From Bacteroidaceae bacterium (GTDB lineage Bacteria > Bacteroidota > Bacteroidia > Bacteroidales > Bacteroidaceae), in NCBI GenBank assembly GCA_017616445.1, contig JAFZYE010000020.1, positions 1-46,430 of the forward strand: a stretch of DNA of 46,430 nt, read 5' to 3'. The position numbers and the translations under genes are program-made. Positions 1 to 8,189 of this stretch are shown here, one piece after another. Position 1 is the first letter of the stretch, and the number at the start of each line of letters is the position of its first letter. Below the pieces are notes generated by a model. That model did no database searches and was not told the origin of the DNA. It was given only the letters and a program-made list of their open reading frames with translations.

Positions 1-2
1 AA

Positions 3-128
3 CTTCGACATGCTCAGTTTCCGCTTGACTCACATCCTATGATGCTTATCCAACGCTTTCAGCAAGAACCACTCGAAGAAAAAATATTAAAAAAGCAGAC
101 GTATTCTAGAAAAGACTTTAGACGCTAG
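3..128 (+). CDS. possible 3' end of an upstream gene (partial)
   Basis: Frame 3 is open from the window edge to a TAG at 126-128, giving 41 residues. The tail is charged and probably helical (it contains MMLIQRFQQEPLEEKILKK). Its last codons and stop lie inside a TTTAGAC-type repeat, the same arrangement seen at the ends of several certain genes in this window, which is the main reason to suspect real coding. Frame 1 also stops early, at position 40, and could equally be a gene end. I cannot name the product. Confidence is low because the region is short and no start is visible. Confidence 0.25.
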   Translation, partial: LRHAQFPLDSHPMMLIQRFQQEPLEEKILKKQTYSRKDFRR

Positions 129-143
129 ACACTAGACTTTAGA
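111..143. repeat. TTTAGAC/GCTAGAC 9-bp repeat, short copy
   Basis: Consecutive 9-bp words of the type GACTTTAGA, GACGCTAGA and GACACTAGA. The same family recurs at 3498-3593, 26693-26720 (inverted) and 42759-42802. Confidence 0.8.
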
Positions 144-177
144 AGAAAACAACCACTTTTTTATTATTTTATCTTGA

Positions 178-294
178 TTGTGATGCAAGGCCGTAGGCTG
201 TTCGTAGGTATCGGGCTAAGGGCTGTTAAGCTCGCTTAGACAGAACTGAGCACGATGGCTTCGAACGAATGCTCTCATAGAGCATGCATCACAG
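178..294 (+). ncRNA. candidate structured RNA, multibranched fold
   Basis: Hand folding gives a closed multibranch structure. The closing stem pairs 179-187 with 285-293 (9 bp). Hairpin 189-192/196-199 follows. A long arm pairs 201-213 with 253-265 (11 of 13 positions). Inside it, hairpin 216-224/229-239 has 9 bp, a 2-nt bulge and a GTTA loop. A last hairpin pairs 270-275 with 279-284. Several pairs are G-U when read on the plus strand (178/294, 189/199, 209/257, 221/232) and would be A-C on the minus strand, which favours plus-strand RNA. A T-rich tract follows at 302-326. It carries none of the tRNA, SRP, tmRNA or RNase P signatures I know. No good promoter is visible, so a DNA repeat element remains possible. 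Confidence 0.45.
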
Positions 295-501
295 GCAAGT
301 ATTTTTGATATTTTTGTTATTTTTCTCCGTAGGACTTTTTTATCTTTAAACTAAACACAGATTTTTACCAGTGAGCCAAAATAAAACGTAAAATGTACAA
401 TAAAGTGGAACGACGAACAGTGAAAAGTGGGAAATATCAGCAATCTCCCTTCGATTTTTGCTTCTCTCAGAAAGTTTTTTTAATAAGTTTGTCCATAAAA
501 G
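295..501. other. A/T-rich non-coding stretch
   Basis: Between the candidate RNA and the CE15 promoter I find only T-rich runs (302-340) and a GTGAAAAGTGGGAAA phrase near 421. No convincing open frame or known RNA is visible here. Confidence 0.5.
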
Positions 502-533
502 TTTGTAGATTTCGGAGAATTGTTGTAAATTTG
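502..533 (+). promoter_or_regulatory. Bacteroidota-type promoter of the CE15 gene
   Basis: TTTG at 502-505, 20 bp, then TAAATTTG at 526-533, an exact match to the TTTG/TAnnTTTG pattern. It leaves a leader of roughly 50 nt before the ATG at 593. Confidence 0.8.
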
Positions 534-592
534 TAGCGTCAAATCAACAATAAATCAATCTTTTACTTTACGAACGATTACCAAGTATTGAT

Positions 593-1957
593 ATGAAAAC
601 GCTGAAACACGTTTTGTGGACCACGCTGATAGCCTGCGTCCCCTTTACTGCAAATGCACAGTTCATGATGTTCGGAGGCGGCAACCCAGCCCGTCAGGAC
701 AGCCTTCGTCGTATAGCAGCAGCCGACTATGCTGACATGCTGGCGAAAGTCGGAGTCAATCAGCCCCGTGAAGGCCGCCAGCCCAACAGCCAAGACGAGA
801 GCAAACACCCCAACTACGATGAGCTGATTGCCAACCCCTACCCCTTCTATCCCGACCCATTGGTAACAGAAAGCGGCAAGAAGGTCACCTCGGCCAAGAT
901 GTGGTACAAGGTGCGCCGTCCTGAGATTGTCAGATTGTTTGAAGACAACGTCTATGGTCGTATCCCAGCCAATGTGCCAGGAGTAAAATGGGAAGTCACC
1001 AACGAGGAGAAGAAAGAATTTGCAGGAAAGCCCGTTGTAGTCCGCTACCTCAAAGGTGTGGTCGACAACTCCAGCTACCCCGCTATCACGGTCGAGATTC
1101 AGGCCAACATCGTCTATCCCGAAGGCAAGCAACACCTGCCCGTCATCATAGAATTCGGATTCGGAGGTGGTGACCCAACACGTAGTCTTTCACGTGGAGG
1201 TTCCGTCTCATGGCAGCAGATGGTCATCGAACGCGGATGGGCAGCAGCCACCATCAACCCCTCGTCCATCCAAGCCGATTCGGGTTCAGGTCTGACCAAC
1301 GGCATCATCGGTCTGTGCAACAAAGGTGCCCATCGCCAACCAACCGACTGGGGTTCGCTCCGTGCTTGGGGATGGGGACTCTCACGTCTGATTGATTACC
1401 TTGAGACCGACAACACCTTCGATGCCACCAAGTGCGCCATCGAGGGCGTCTCACGCTATGGTAAAGCCTCACTCGTAGCGATGGCCTTCGAGCCACGCAT
1501 CGCAGCAGGATTCATTGCCTCATCAGGCAAGGCAGGTGCAGCAGGATGGCGTCGCGACTGTGGTGAAAGCATCGGAAACATCGTCTCGAACGAGGAGTAT
1601 CACTGGGTATGTGGCAACCTCATCAAATACGGAACCGACCCACTGACCGAAAACGATATCCCCGTCGATCAGCACGAACTCATCGCCCTCTGTGCCCCAC
1701 GCGCCTGCTTCATCTCTACAGGCAGTTGGAACGGCGACAAGTGGCAGGATGTGGTCGGCTCGTTCATCTCTGCCTCCAAAGCCTCACCCGTCTATGAGTT
1801 GCTTGGTTATAAAGGCGTAGGAACCGACCTCTTCCCAGGTATGGACAACGGTCTGATGGATGGACGTCTCACCTACCGTCAGCATCACGGAGGTCACGAA
1901 GCAGGTCCCAACTGGCCCTTCTTCCTCGACTTCTTTGAGCGCGAAGTGGTAAAATGA
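593..1957 (+). CDS. CE15 4-O-methyl-glucuronoyl methylesterase (glucuronoyl esterase)
   Basis: Family CE15 enzymes hydrolyse ester bonds between lignin alcohols and glucuronic acid side chains of xylan. The 454-residue product starts with a signal peptide (MKTLKHVLWTTLIACVPFTANAQ region), so it is exported. The family hallmark GVSRYGK places the nucleophilic serine near residue 287. The acid region is FEPRIAAGF, and a histidine cluster QHHGGHEAG at about 431-435 near the C-terminus should hold the catalytic His. An alpha/beta-hydrolase fold is expected. The ATG at 593 fits the promoter at 502-533. The TGA stop is the first unit of a GAGGTGA repeat. It sits apart from any polysaccharide-utilisation locus, but a GH30 enzyme at 18648 could act on the same substrate. 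It could be called acetyl xylan esterase-like by some pipelines; the GxSRxGK motif argues for CE15. Confidence 0.88.
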   Translation: MKTLKHVLWTTLIACVPFTANAQFMMFGGGNPARQDSLRRIAAADYADMLAKVGVNQPREGRQPNSQDESKHPNYDELIANPYPFYPDPLVTESGKKVTSAKMWYKVRRPEIVRLFEDNVYGRIPANVPGVKWEVTNEEKKEFAGKPVVVRYLKGVVDNSSYPAITVEIQANIVYPEGKQHLPVIIEFGFGGGDPTRSLSRGGSVSWQQMVIERGWAAATINPSSIQADSGSGLTNGIIGLCNKGAHRQPTDWGSLRAWGWGLSRLIDYLETDNTFDATKCAIEGVSRYGKASLVAMAFEPRIAAGFIASSGKAGAAGWRRDCGESIGNIVSNEEYHWVCGNLIKYGTDPLTENDIPVDQHELIALCAPRACFISTGSWNGDKWQDVVGSFISASKASPVYELLGYKGVGTDLFPGMDNGLMDGRLTYRQHHGGHEAGPNWPFFLDFFEREVVK

Positions 1958-1979
1958 GGTGAGAGGTGAGAGGTGAGAA
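1955..1979. repeat. GAGGTGA tandem repeat at a stop codon
   Basis: About three 8-bp units of GAGAGGTG type, starting with the TGA stop of the CE15 gene. Confidence 0.7.
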
Positions 1980-2012
1980 TTAAACAATTTAACTTATAAA
2001 CAATATACCATT

Positions 2013-3500
2013 ATGAAATCAATCCTAAGACTGATGTCAATAGCCATAGCAGCATTGGCATTCCAAGCATGTTCTGAGTCCGACAACCCTGTCAATTCAG
2101 ATGAGACTGGCAAAGCTATCATCACCGTAAACGTCAAGTCACTCTACGAGAAACTGGAAGCCATCACTGAGATTACCCAGGAAATGGCAGATACTGATGA
2201 CCCTGCATGTATCGTTGGTACAGTCCTCATTTACGATGTAAACGGTGACTTGATTCAGCAGCTGACAGACACCACCCGCCAGCTTGACCCTATCACCTTC
2301 GAGGTGAAGAACATCCCCACCGGCACTTATACGTTAGTAGCCTGCCAATACCTCGGTGCAGAGGAGGAACCTCTTTGGGAACTTACCGATGTAGAAAAAC
2401 TGTCGACCGTACGAATAGATTATACTGAATACTATTACCCTGTGATAACCAACGCAGTGGGGGTTGTGACAAAGACCGTAACCATCGATGGTGGTACAAT
2501 CGAGGCCAACGTTACTCCAGAAGTCGCAGGTTCTAATCTCACACTGCGTGTCGACGGTATGAGAGAGAAAGACGATATCTCGCGCCTCTCCGTATATGAA
2601 CGCCCCCTTGTATTTGGTCTTTACCTCAATCCTGCTCTCAGCGATGCCGAACGCGCCTATACTCCCGATAAAGAAGTGTTCTGGAGCGATTTGGAAATCG
2701 ACTATGTTAGTCCGGGCTCTACATGGACGTGGTACAGGACATTTGTCTTGAGTACGGGTGAACACACGCAGTTCAATTTAATTAAGTTCAATGCAGAAGA
2801 TGACTCTACCTATGTCGATACTTTCGACATGTATATGCTGAAAGGCGGAACAGTCAATCTCCTCTACTATGATTTCAACGACTGGAACATGTACTGGAAG
2901 TATGCTGGTCCAGAGAAGGACTTTGCTGCCTGGAAGAAAGAAAAAGACGAAACTCCGATGATATTCAACCCATGCACCAATTGGGGCTGTTCGCTGGAGG
3001 AAGCACGGGCGCATGTGAAAGCAACTCACGGATGGTTTAATAATGAAACGAAAGGAGAACTAGATGAGTTTGATGGCGCTTGGGAAGAGGTATTCAAGAC
3101 TGGTGCCAACCATAGGGAATACTATGGATTTAGGACTCAGGACGGCCAAGACCTTCAATATGTATGCTATCAGATCAAGACAGTGGGTCTCCCAGCCGAC
3201 TTGATAACCAACAGTTTGAAATCGCAGGGCTATGAGTTACAGGAAGAGCCAAAACATGAAGAAGACTACTGGTTCTACTACTTCCTGTCAGCCGACCACT
3301 CAATAAGTGTCGAATTCTGTGCCTATGACGATGATATTTGGGAAATCTGGTTCATGCCGAACGTTGACAAGACAAATGCTTCGAAACGTGCTCCTATTCT
3401 CAACAGTAAAGCACATCGTGCACCTGTATCAGCACCCGTATTCGATACCTCCAAATACAAGACTCGCAAGTTACTCAACTTTCGCAAGGCGAAAAATTAG
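2013..3500 (+). CDS. surface-type lipoprotein with FimB/Mfa2-like N-terminal domain
   Basis: The product is 495 residues. The N-terminus is a lipoprotein signal with lipobox AFQAC (Cys20), followed by SESDN, an acidic stretch compatible with surface export of Bacteroidota lipoproteins. Residues of about 35-135 hold a beta-rich domain with the phrase VKNIPTGTYTLVACQY, typical of fimbrillin-anchor (FimB/Mfa2) and related carboxypeptidase-regulatory-like folds. The C-terminal half contains NWGCSLEEARAHVKATHGW and a Trp/Tyr-rich segment, which I do not recognise. It starts 55 bp after the CE15 gene on the same strand and is probably cotranscribed. The stop codon TAG is the first unit of a TTTAGAC repeat array. 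Function is unknown; adhesion or substrate binding at the cell surface is inference. Confidence 0.7.
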   Translation: MKSILRLMSIAIAALAFQACSESDNPVNSDETGKAIITVNVKSLYEKLEAITEITQEMADTDDPACIVGTVLIYDVNGDLIQQLTDTTRQLDPITFEVKNIPTGTYTLVACQYLGAEEEPLWELTDVEKLSTVRIDYTEYYYPVITNAVGVVTKTVTIDGGTIEANVTPEVAGSNLTLRVDGMREKDDISRLSVYERPLVFGLYLNPALSDAERAYTPDKEVFWSDLEIDYVSPGSTWTWYRTFVLSTGEHTQFNLIKFNAEDDSTYVDTFDMYMLKGGTVNLLYYDFNDWNMYWKYAGPEKDFAAWKKEKDETPMIFNPCTNWGCSLEEARAHVKATHGWFNNETKGELDEFDGAWEEVFKTGANHREYYGFRTQDGQDLQYVCYQIKTVGLPADLITNSLKSQGYELQEEPKHEEDYWFYYFLSADHSISVEFCAYDDDIWEIWFMPNVDKTNASKRAPILNSKAHRAPVSAPVFDTSKYKTRKLLNFRKAKN

Positions 3501-3593
3501 ACTTTAGACTCTAGACTTTAGACGTTAGACGTTAGACTTTAGACGTTAGACTTTAGGCGCTAGACTTTAGACTTTAGACGCTAGACGTTAGAA
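3498..3593. repeat. TTTAGAC/GTTAGAC/GCTAGAC tandem array
   Basis: About ten head-to-tail 9-bp words (GACTTTAGA, GACGTTAGA, GACGCTAGA and one GACTCTAGA variant). The array begins with the TAG stop codon of the upstream lipoprotein and runs up to the GC-rich palindrome at 3594. Confidence 0.9.
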
Positions 3594-3634
3594 GACCCCC
3601 TCCTCCCTCCCTTCGTGGAGGTTAGGTGGGGGTC
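3594..3634. repeat. GC-rich palindromic element, intergenic
   Basis: Outer arms GACCCCC (3594-3600) and GGGGGTC (3628-3634), inner arms CCTCC (3606-3610) and GGAGG (3617-3621). It lies between convergent genes and could help termination. It is related in composition to elements at 8032, 30477, 38041, 38289 and 41763. Confidence 0.75.
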
Positions 3635-3644
3635 ATAAATGGTG

Positions 3645-4274
3645 TCATTTTTTCTTCTTCAGGAGCGGATGGTTCACCCACTGGGGATTTTTCTCCTTGA
3701 TGAGGTCTACGATGTATGGGGCAGCAAATTGGGGGTAACGATAAACAAGCCATACTCTGACGAAGTCGTTTGGGTTGTCATACAACTGTTCTCGGACAAA
3801 TACAATTTGGTGTTGAGACATCGTTTCCCGGATTTCCCGTTCCCGTTCACGTTCTCTCTTCAGTAATTCAGGATCGTCTGAGAACACATCAATATGAAAA
3901 GTGCCAGGATCGAAACTTCTGATTGTCTTACAGACATCCTGTAGCTCTTGCGAATGGTTCGAGCCAGTAATCTCTCTTGTGTTCCAATTGATAGTGATGT
4001 GCTTGCTGTCGGGTATCAGCACGAAGGCACTACGTTCTTGCCACTCCTTATTGTCTTGGAGACGGATGAACGCGTTGTCGTCGACCTTGATGGAGACAGA
4101 GAACTTCGCATCAACGATGGGGATGAGCTGCGCATTGGCGGTGTCTTCGTTGACGATGAGGTAGAGTTGGGTCTGTGAAGGCAGGACGGTTCCATCGATG
4201 GTGACCTTCACCTTCTTTGCCTGGATAGCTGAAACAACAGCAACAGCCATCAGTATGCATACAAGTCGTTTCAT
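3645..4274 (-). CDS. exported DUF4369-like protein
   Basis: I chose the ATG at 4274 (MKRLVCILMAVAVVSAIQA signal peptide) because the promoter element at 4308-4315 makes any upstream start impossible. The mature protein has a beta-rich N-terminal domain (KVKVTIDGTVL...LYLIVNED...) that resembles DUF4369, the domain often found in front of thioredoxin-like folds in Bacteroidota. Here no CxxC thioredoxin motif follows. Instead there is a charged stretch with repeated RE dipeptides (KREREREREIRET) and a basic tail ending LLKKKK. It has its own promoter and stands alone on the minus strand between plus-strand genes. Function is unknown; a stand-alone relative of the disulfide-reductase-type proteins that has lost its redox domain is one reading. 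Confidence 0.65.
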   Translation of the reverse strand: MKRLVCILMAVAVVSAIQAKKVKVTIDGTVLPSQTQLYLIVNEDTANAQLIPIVDAKFSVSIKVDDNAFIRLQDNKEWQERSAFVLIPDSKHITINWNTREITGSNHSQELQDVCKTIRSFDPGTFHIDVFSDDPELLKREREREREIRETMSQHQIVFVREQLYDNPNDFVRVWLVYRYPQFAAPYIVDLIKEKNPQWVNHPLLKKKK

Positions 4275-4307
4275 AAGCTTTCTGTTTTGTGATATATATT
4301 CTTGCTG

Positions 4308-4315
4308 CAAAGGTA
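4308..4315 (-). promoter_or_regulatory. -7 element (TACCTTTG) for the DUF4369-like gene
   Basis: CAAAGGTA on the plus strand reads TACCTTTG on the minus strand, 34 bp upstream of the ATG at 4274. No clear -33 TTTG is seen. Confidence 0.6.
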
Positions 4316-4317
4316 CA

Positions 4318-4410
4318 ACAAAAAGTGAAAAGGGAAAAGTGAAAAGAGAAAAATTGATAAATATTATGAATTATGCATTATAAATTATGAAATATTTTGT
4401 AACTTTGCAG
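4318..4410 (+). repeat. promoter-bearing repeat, copy 1 (upstream of panC)
   Basis: A GTGAAAAG-type run, then TTGATAAATATTATGAATT, then ATGCATTATAAATTATG, then TTTTGTAACTTTGCA. The block is almost identical to 35890-35981 upstream of pyrB. TAACTTTG at 4400-4407 is a perfect -7 element and is presumably the panC promoter. Confidence 0.85.
4400..4407 (+). promoter_or_regulatory. -7 element of the panC operon
   Basis: TAACTTTG matches TAnnTTTG. The -33 position is occupied by AT-rich repeat sequence, not TTTG. The leader to the panC ATG is about 50 nt and contains repeated ATGCATC words (4424-4443) followed by ATAATTCATAATTT. Confidence 0.7.
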
Positions 4411-4463
4411 CACTTTTGGAGAAATGCATCATGCATCATGCATAATTCATAATTTAAAAAGGA

Positions 4464-5336
4464 ATGAAAGTATTACATAAAGTATCGGACTTGAAGGCAG
4501 AACTGAAAGCACAGCGTCTGGCCAACAAGTCGGTGGGACTTGTGCCCACGATGGGTGCGCTTCATGCTGGCCATGCTTCGTTGGTAAGCCGCAGTTTGGC
4601 TGAGAACGACGTGACGGTTGTGAGCATCTTTGTGAATCCTACGCAGTTTAACGACAAGAACGACTTGGCAAAGTATCCTCGTACGTTGGAGAACGACTGC
4701 CTGTTGCTCGAGAACATTCTCAACATCTTCGTTGACAAGGAACTGATTGCCTTTGCACCAACCGTTGAGGAGGTTTATCCGGAACCTGACACGCGTCAGT
4801 TCAGCTATCCACCGACCGACGAGGTGATGGAGGGTGGTTTCCGCCCCGGACACTTCAACGGAGTGTGTCAGGTGGTGAGCAAACTGTTCATGATGACAGA
4901 ACCCGATCGGGCATACTTCGGAGAGAAGGACTTCCAACAGATTGCCGTCATCCGTCGTATGGTGGAGGATCAGAAGTTCCCCCTGCAGATTTGTGCTTGT
5001 CCGATTGTACGCGAGGAGGATGGCTTGGCACTCTCAAGCCGTAACGCCCTACTCTCACCTGACGAGCGCAAAATTGCCCTCAACATCTCACAAGCACTCT
5101 TTGCAAGTCAGCACTATGCCAAGAGCCACACGCTGAAGGAGACGAAACAGTGGGTAATCGACACCATCAACGCCGTAGAGGGTCTTGAGGTGCAGTACTA
5201 CGAAATCGTGGACGGCAACTCGCTCCAGAGCCTGAACGAATGGGACGATTCCGATTATGTAGTTGGTTGCATCACCGTGTTCTGCGGTGCTATTCCTGTA
5301 AGATTAATCGACAACATCAAGTATAAGTCATGCTGA
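4464..5336 (+). CDS. panC: pantothenate synthetase (pantoate--beta-alanine ligase)
   Basis: This enzyme condenses pantoate and beta-alanine with ATP to give pantothenate, the CoA precursor, in the cytoplasm. The product is 290 residues, close to the usual 280. Visible signatures are [15 protein letters not shown] (nucleotide-binding HxGH), FVNPTQF, the [14 protein letters not shown] pantoate-binding segment, the FGEKDFQQ stretch and [11 protein letters not shown] near the C-terminal domain. It is the first gene of panC-panD-proB-proA and overlaps panD by 7 nt, which points to translational coupling. The promoter at 4400 is carried on a repeat that also precedes pyrB. The next gene, panD, supplies its beta-alanine substrate. 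Confidence 0.97.
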   Translation: MKVLHKVSDLKAELKAQRLANKSVGLVPTMGALHAGHASLVSRSLAENDVTVVSIFVNPTQFNDKNDLAKYPRTLENDCLLLENILNIFVDKELIAFAPTVEEVYPEPDTRQFSYPPTDEVMEGGFRPGHFNGVCQVVSKLFMMTEPDRAYFGEKDFQQIAVIRRMVEDQKFPLQICACPIVREEDGLALSSRNALLSPDERKIALNISQALFASQHYAKSHTLKETKQWVIDTINAVEGLEVQYYEIVDGNSLQSLNEWDDSDYVVGCITVFCGAIPVRLIDNIKYKSC

Positions 5337-5677
5337 TAGAAGTATTGAAATCCAAGATCCACTGTGCAACCATCACAGAAGCAAACCTGCACTATATGGG
5401 CAGCATCACACTCGATGAGGACATCATGGATGCAGCAAACTTGATTGCAGGCGAGAAGGTGACGGTAGTGAACAACAACAACGGAGAACGCTTCGAGACC
5501 TATGTCATCAAGGGCGAACGCGGAAGCGGATGTGTATGCCTCAACGGGGCGGCTGCACGCAAGGTGCTGGCTGGCGATATATGTATCATCATGTCGTATG
5601 CCCTGATGGACTTCGAGGAGGCTAAGCGTTTCAAGCCTGCCGTAGTTTTCCCAGATGAAAACAACAAGCTGAAATGA
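5330..5677 (+). CDS. panD: aspartate 1-decarboxylase precursor
   Basis: PanD converts L-aspartate to beta-alanine, the substrate of PanC encoded just upstream. The 115-residue proenzyme contains HYMGSITLD, where cleavage between Gly24 and Ser25 produces the pyruvoyl cofactor. Lys9, Tyr22 and a conserved NGAAAR segment are also present. The length is normal for the family. Its start lies inside the end of panC (7-nt overlap) and its TGA overlaps the proB ATG by 4 nt, so the three genes are surely one transcript. Confidence 0.97.
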   Translation: MLIEVLKSKIHCATITEANLHYMGSITLDEDIMDAANLIAGEKVTVVNNNNGERFETYVIKGERGSGCVCLNGAAARKVLAGDICIIMSYALMDFEEAKRFKPAVVFPDENNKLK

Positions 5678-6744
5678 AACGTATAGCGGTAAAGATAGGT
5701 AGTAACGTACTGACGAGGGACGACGGCACGCTGGACGTCACTCGTATGTCGGCTTTGGTCGATCAGGTAGCCCTGTTGCGTCGTCAGGACATTCAGGTGG
5801 TGCTGATATCATCTGGAGCTGTTGCAAGCGGACGGAGCGAACTGGCTGTAAACCACCATCTCGACTCTGTGGACCAGCGTCAGCTCTTCTCTGCTATCGG
5901 ACAGGCTAAACTCATCAATCGCTACTACGAACTATTCCGCGACCATCATATCACCGTAGGACAGGTACTGACGATGAAGGAGAACTTCAGTACCCGTCGC
6001 CACTATCTGAACCAACGTAACTGTATGGAGGTGATGCTCGACAACGGTGTCATCCCTATCGTCAACGAGAACGACACAGTGTCGGTGACGGAACTGATGT
6101 TTACGGATAACGACGAACTCAGCGGTCTCATCGCCACCATGCTTGATGTGGATGCCCTCATCATTCTCAGCAATATCGATGGTATCTACGACGGAGATCC
6201 CAAAGCGCCAGAGAGTCAGGTCATCCGTAGTGTAGAACCTGATGCAGACCTTCAGGACTATATCCAGACTGGCAAATCGGGCTTTGGTCGTGGAGGCATG
6301 ATTACGAAATGTAACATCGCACGCAAAGTGGCAGACGAAGGCATTCCTGTCATCATCGCAAACGGCAAACGCGACAATATACTTATCAAGCTGATTCAGG
6401 AACCAGATACCACTCTCAGTACACGTTTCGTTCCTGCCAAGCAACCCGTATCGAGCATCAAGAAATGGATTGCACATAGCGGAGACTTCGCCAAGGGCAG
6501 TATCACACTGAACGACAAGGCAGTAGAGGCTATTTGCGGAAGCAATGCATTAAGCATACTCCCTATCGGTGTGACAGCTGTAGAAGGTGAATTCGAGAAG
6601 GATGATATCATCAGCATCAAGAACCCTGATGGGCAGGAAATCGGTGTGGGACGTACTTCGTATGACAGCACAGAGGCCCGCAAGGTGATTGGCCACCACA
6701 GCAAGAAACCGCTGATACACTACGATTATTTATATATAAAATAA
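5674..6744 (+). CDS. proB: glutamate 5-kinase
   Basis: ProB phosphorylates L-glutamate at the gamma-carboxylate, the first step of proline synthesis. The 356-residue protein has the amino-acid-kinase signatures [30 protein letters not shown] and [11 protein letters not shown], and a C-terminal PUA domain (about residues 265-350, with [19 protein letters not shown]) as in the long bacterial form. It overlaps panD by 4 nt (ATGA). The linkage of pantothenate and proline genes is operonic, not pathway-based. Feedback inhibition by proline is a family property and cannot be read from this sequence. Confidence 0.96.
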   Translation: MKRIAVKIGSNVLTRDDGTLDVTRMSALVDQVALLRRQDIQVVLISSGAVASGRSELAVNHHLDSVDQRQLFSAIGQAKLINRYYELFRDHHITVGQVLTMKENFSTRRHYLNQRNCMEVMLDNGVIPIVNENDTVSVTELMFTDNDELSGLIATMLDVDALIILSNIDGIYDGDPKAPESQVIRSVEPDADLQDYIQTGKSGFGRGGMITKCNIARKVADEGIPVIIANGKRDNILIKLIQEPDTTLSTRFVPAKQPVSSIKKWIAHSGDFAKGSITLNDKAVEAICGSNALSILPIGVTAVEGEFEKDDIISIKNPDGQEIGVGRTSYDSTEARKVIGHHSKKPLIHYDYLYIK

Positions 6745-6789
6745 GGCTTATAGGCCTCATGAACCCTATAGGCTCCATTCCTAATTATT

Positions 6790-8028
6790 ATGACTCTTTT
6801 CCAACAAGCACAAGATGCAAGTGTTGCACTTGCACAGATTGACAACGACAGCATCAACAAAGTACTGAACAACATCGCAGATGCTATTCCAGCACATGCT
6901 GACGAGATACTGGCAGCCAATGCAAAGGACTTAGCGCAGATGTCGAAGGACAATCCACTCTACGACCGTCTAAAACTCACAACAGAGCGTCTGGAAGGTA
7001 TCGCGAGCGACACCCGTCATGTAGCGACACTACCCTCACCGATAGGCAAGGTGCTGAAACACTACACGCTTCCTAACGGGCTTGACCTCTCCCGCATCAG
7101 TGTGCCTTTCGGCGTCATCGGCATCATCTACGAGGCACGTCCTAATGTTACCTTCGACGTAGCTGCCCTTTGCCTGAAAAGCGGAAATGTCTGTGTGCTG
7201 AAAGGAGGAAAAGACGCCGACAATTCCAACCAGGCCATCGTCAAGTTAATAAAAGCCATACTCCAACAAAACGGCATCAATCCTGACGCAGTAACACTTC
7301 TGCCAGCCACACACGAAGCTACAACTGAGATGCTTCATGCGAACGGATACATCGATTTGGTCATCCCTCGCGGCAGTAGCCGACTCATCCAGTATGTTCG
7401 TGAGAATGCAACCGTTCCTGTCATCGAGACAGGAGCAGGTATCTGCCATTGTTACTTCGACGAATACGGCGACATAGAGAAGGGAAAGGCTATCGTGAAC
7501 AACGCCAAGACTCGTCGTGTGAGTGTATGCAACGCACTCGATTGTCTCATCATCAATGCAAGCCGTCTGCCTGACCTGCCTGCACTCTGTGCTCCTCTGG
7601 CAGACAGCAATGTGACAATCTATGCAGACGAACCCGCATACGCTTTATTGGAAGGCAACTACCCTTCTGCCCTACTCTGTCAGGCTACAGACGAGAATTT
7701 CGGCACAGAGTTTCTCGACTACAAGATGGCCATCAAAACCGTAACAAGTTTCACTGAAGCCCTTGCGCATATCCGCCGCTACAGTTCACGCCACAGCGAG
7801 AGCATCGTGACAGAGGATGCAGAACGTGCTGAGCAATTCATCCGTCAGGTCGATGCAGCTTGTGTTTACACCAACGCACCAACCTCGTTCACAGATGGTG
7901 CCCAGTTCGGACTGGGGGCAGAGATAGGCATCAGCACCCAGAAGCTACATGCCCGCGGCCCTATGGCGCTTGAGGAAATCACAACTTACAAATGGGTGAT
8001 TCGCGGAAACGGACAGATAAGAAAATAA
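6790..8028 (+). CDS. proA: glutamate-5-semialdehyde dehydrogenase (gamma-glutamyl phosphate reductase)
   Basis: ProA reduces gamma-glutamyl phosphate, made by ProB, to glutamate semialdehyde with NADPH. The 412-residue protein shows the ALDH-superfamily fold signatures [17 protein letters not shown] and [16 protein letters not shown]. The catalytic cysteine lies in the segment [13 protein letters not shown], and the family end motif [19 protein letters not shown] is intact. It begins 45 nt after proB, the only real gap in the operon. The TAA stop is followed within 3 nt by a GC-rich palindromic repeat, then an AATGTA phrase, then a terminator. Confidence 0.96.
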   Translation: MTLFQQAQDASVALAQIDNDSINKVLNNIADAIPAHADEILAANAKDLAQMSKDNPLYDRLKLTTERLEGIASDTRHVATLPSPIGKVLKHYTLPNGLDLSRISVPFGVIGIIYEARPNVTFDVAALCLKSGNVCVLKGGKDADNSNQAIVKLIKAILQQNGINPDAVTLLPATHEATTEMLHANGYIDLVIPRGSSRLIQYVRENATVPVIETGAGICHCYFDEYGDIEKGKAIVNNAKTRRVSVCNALDCLIINASRLPDLPALCAPLADSNVTIYADEPAYALLEGNYPSALLCQATDENFGTEFLDYKMAIKTVTSFTEALAHIRRYSSRHSESIVTEDAERAEQFIRQVDAACVYTNAPTSFTDGAQFGLGAEIGISTQKLHARGPMALEEITTYKWVIRGNGQIRK

Positions 8029-8031
8029 GAA

Positions 8032-8095
8032 GCCCCCTCCGACACCCCCTTCGGTTCCCCCGTTATCGGGGGACAGGAATCCCAAGGGGGAGAGG
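8032..8095. repeat. GC-rich palindromic element, intergenic
   Basis: Nested arms CCCCCTT (8045-8051) and AAGGGGG (8084-8090), with an inner hairpin CCCCC (8057-8061), GTTATC, GGGGG (8068-8072). It starts 3 nt after the proA stop. Confidence 0.8.
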
Positions 8096-8096
8096 A

Positions 8097-8126
8097 GATG
8101 TAGAATGTAGAATGTAAAATGTAGAA
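8097..8126. repeat. GATGTAGAATGTA phrase repeat
   Basis: Repeated 7-9 bp words of AATGTAGA/AATGTAAA type between the palindrome and the terminator. A similar phrase follows the YgiQ gene at 18601-18640. Confidence 0.6.
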
Positions 8127-8140
8127 ATAAGATAACTATC

Positions 8141-8177
8141 AAAAGAAAAAGGAGCCGATTGGCTCCTTTTTTCTTTT
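8141..8177. terminator. bidirectional terminator between proA and ppdK
   Basis: GGAGCC (8151-8156), loop GATT, GGCTCC (8161-8166), with an A-rich left flank and T-rich right flank that extend the pairing. It suits both convergent genes. Confidence 0.9.
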
Positions 8178-8189
8178 GGGAAGGTTGCA

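Noticed and set aside
178..294. tRNA, SRP RNA, tmRNA or RNase P RNA
   Set aside because: No T-loop, no GGAAGGAAGC, no tag or GAGGAAAGTC motif, and stem lengths do not fit.
578..1135. Long antisense open frame opposite the CE15 gene
   Set aside because: Codon use and peptide look like a shadow of the CE15 frame; no promoter or family resemblance. The same applies to other long antisense frames, for example opposite ppdK and the DUF1846 gene.
3498..3593. CRISPR or phase-variable coding repeat
   Set aside because: The 9-bp words have no spacers, and the array begins with the upstream stop codon, so it is not within a reading frame.
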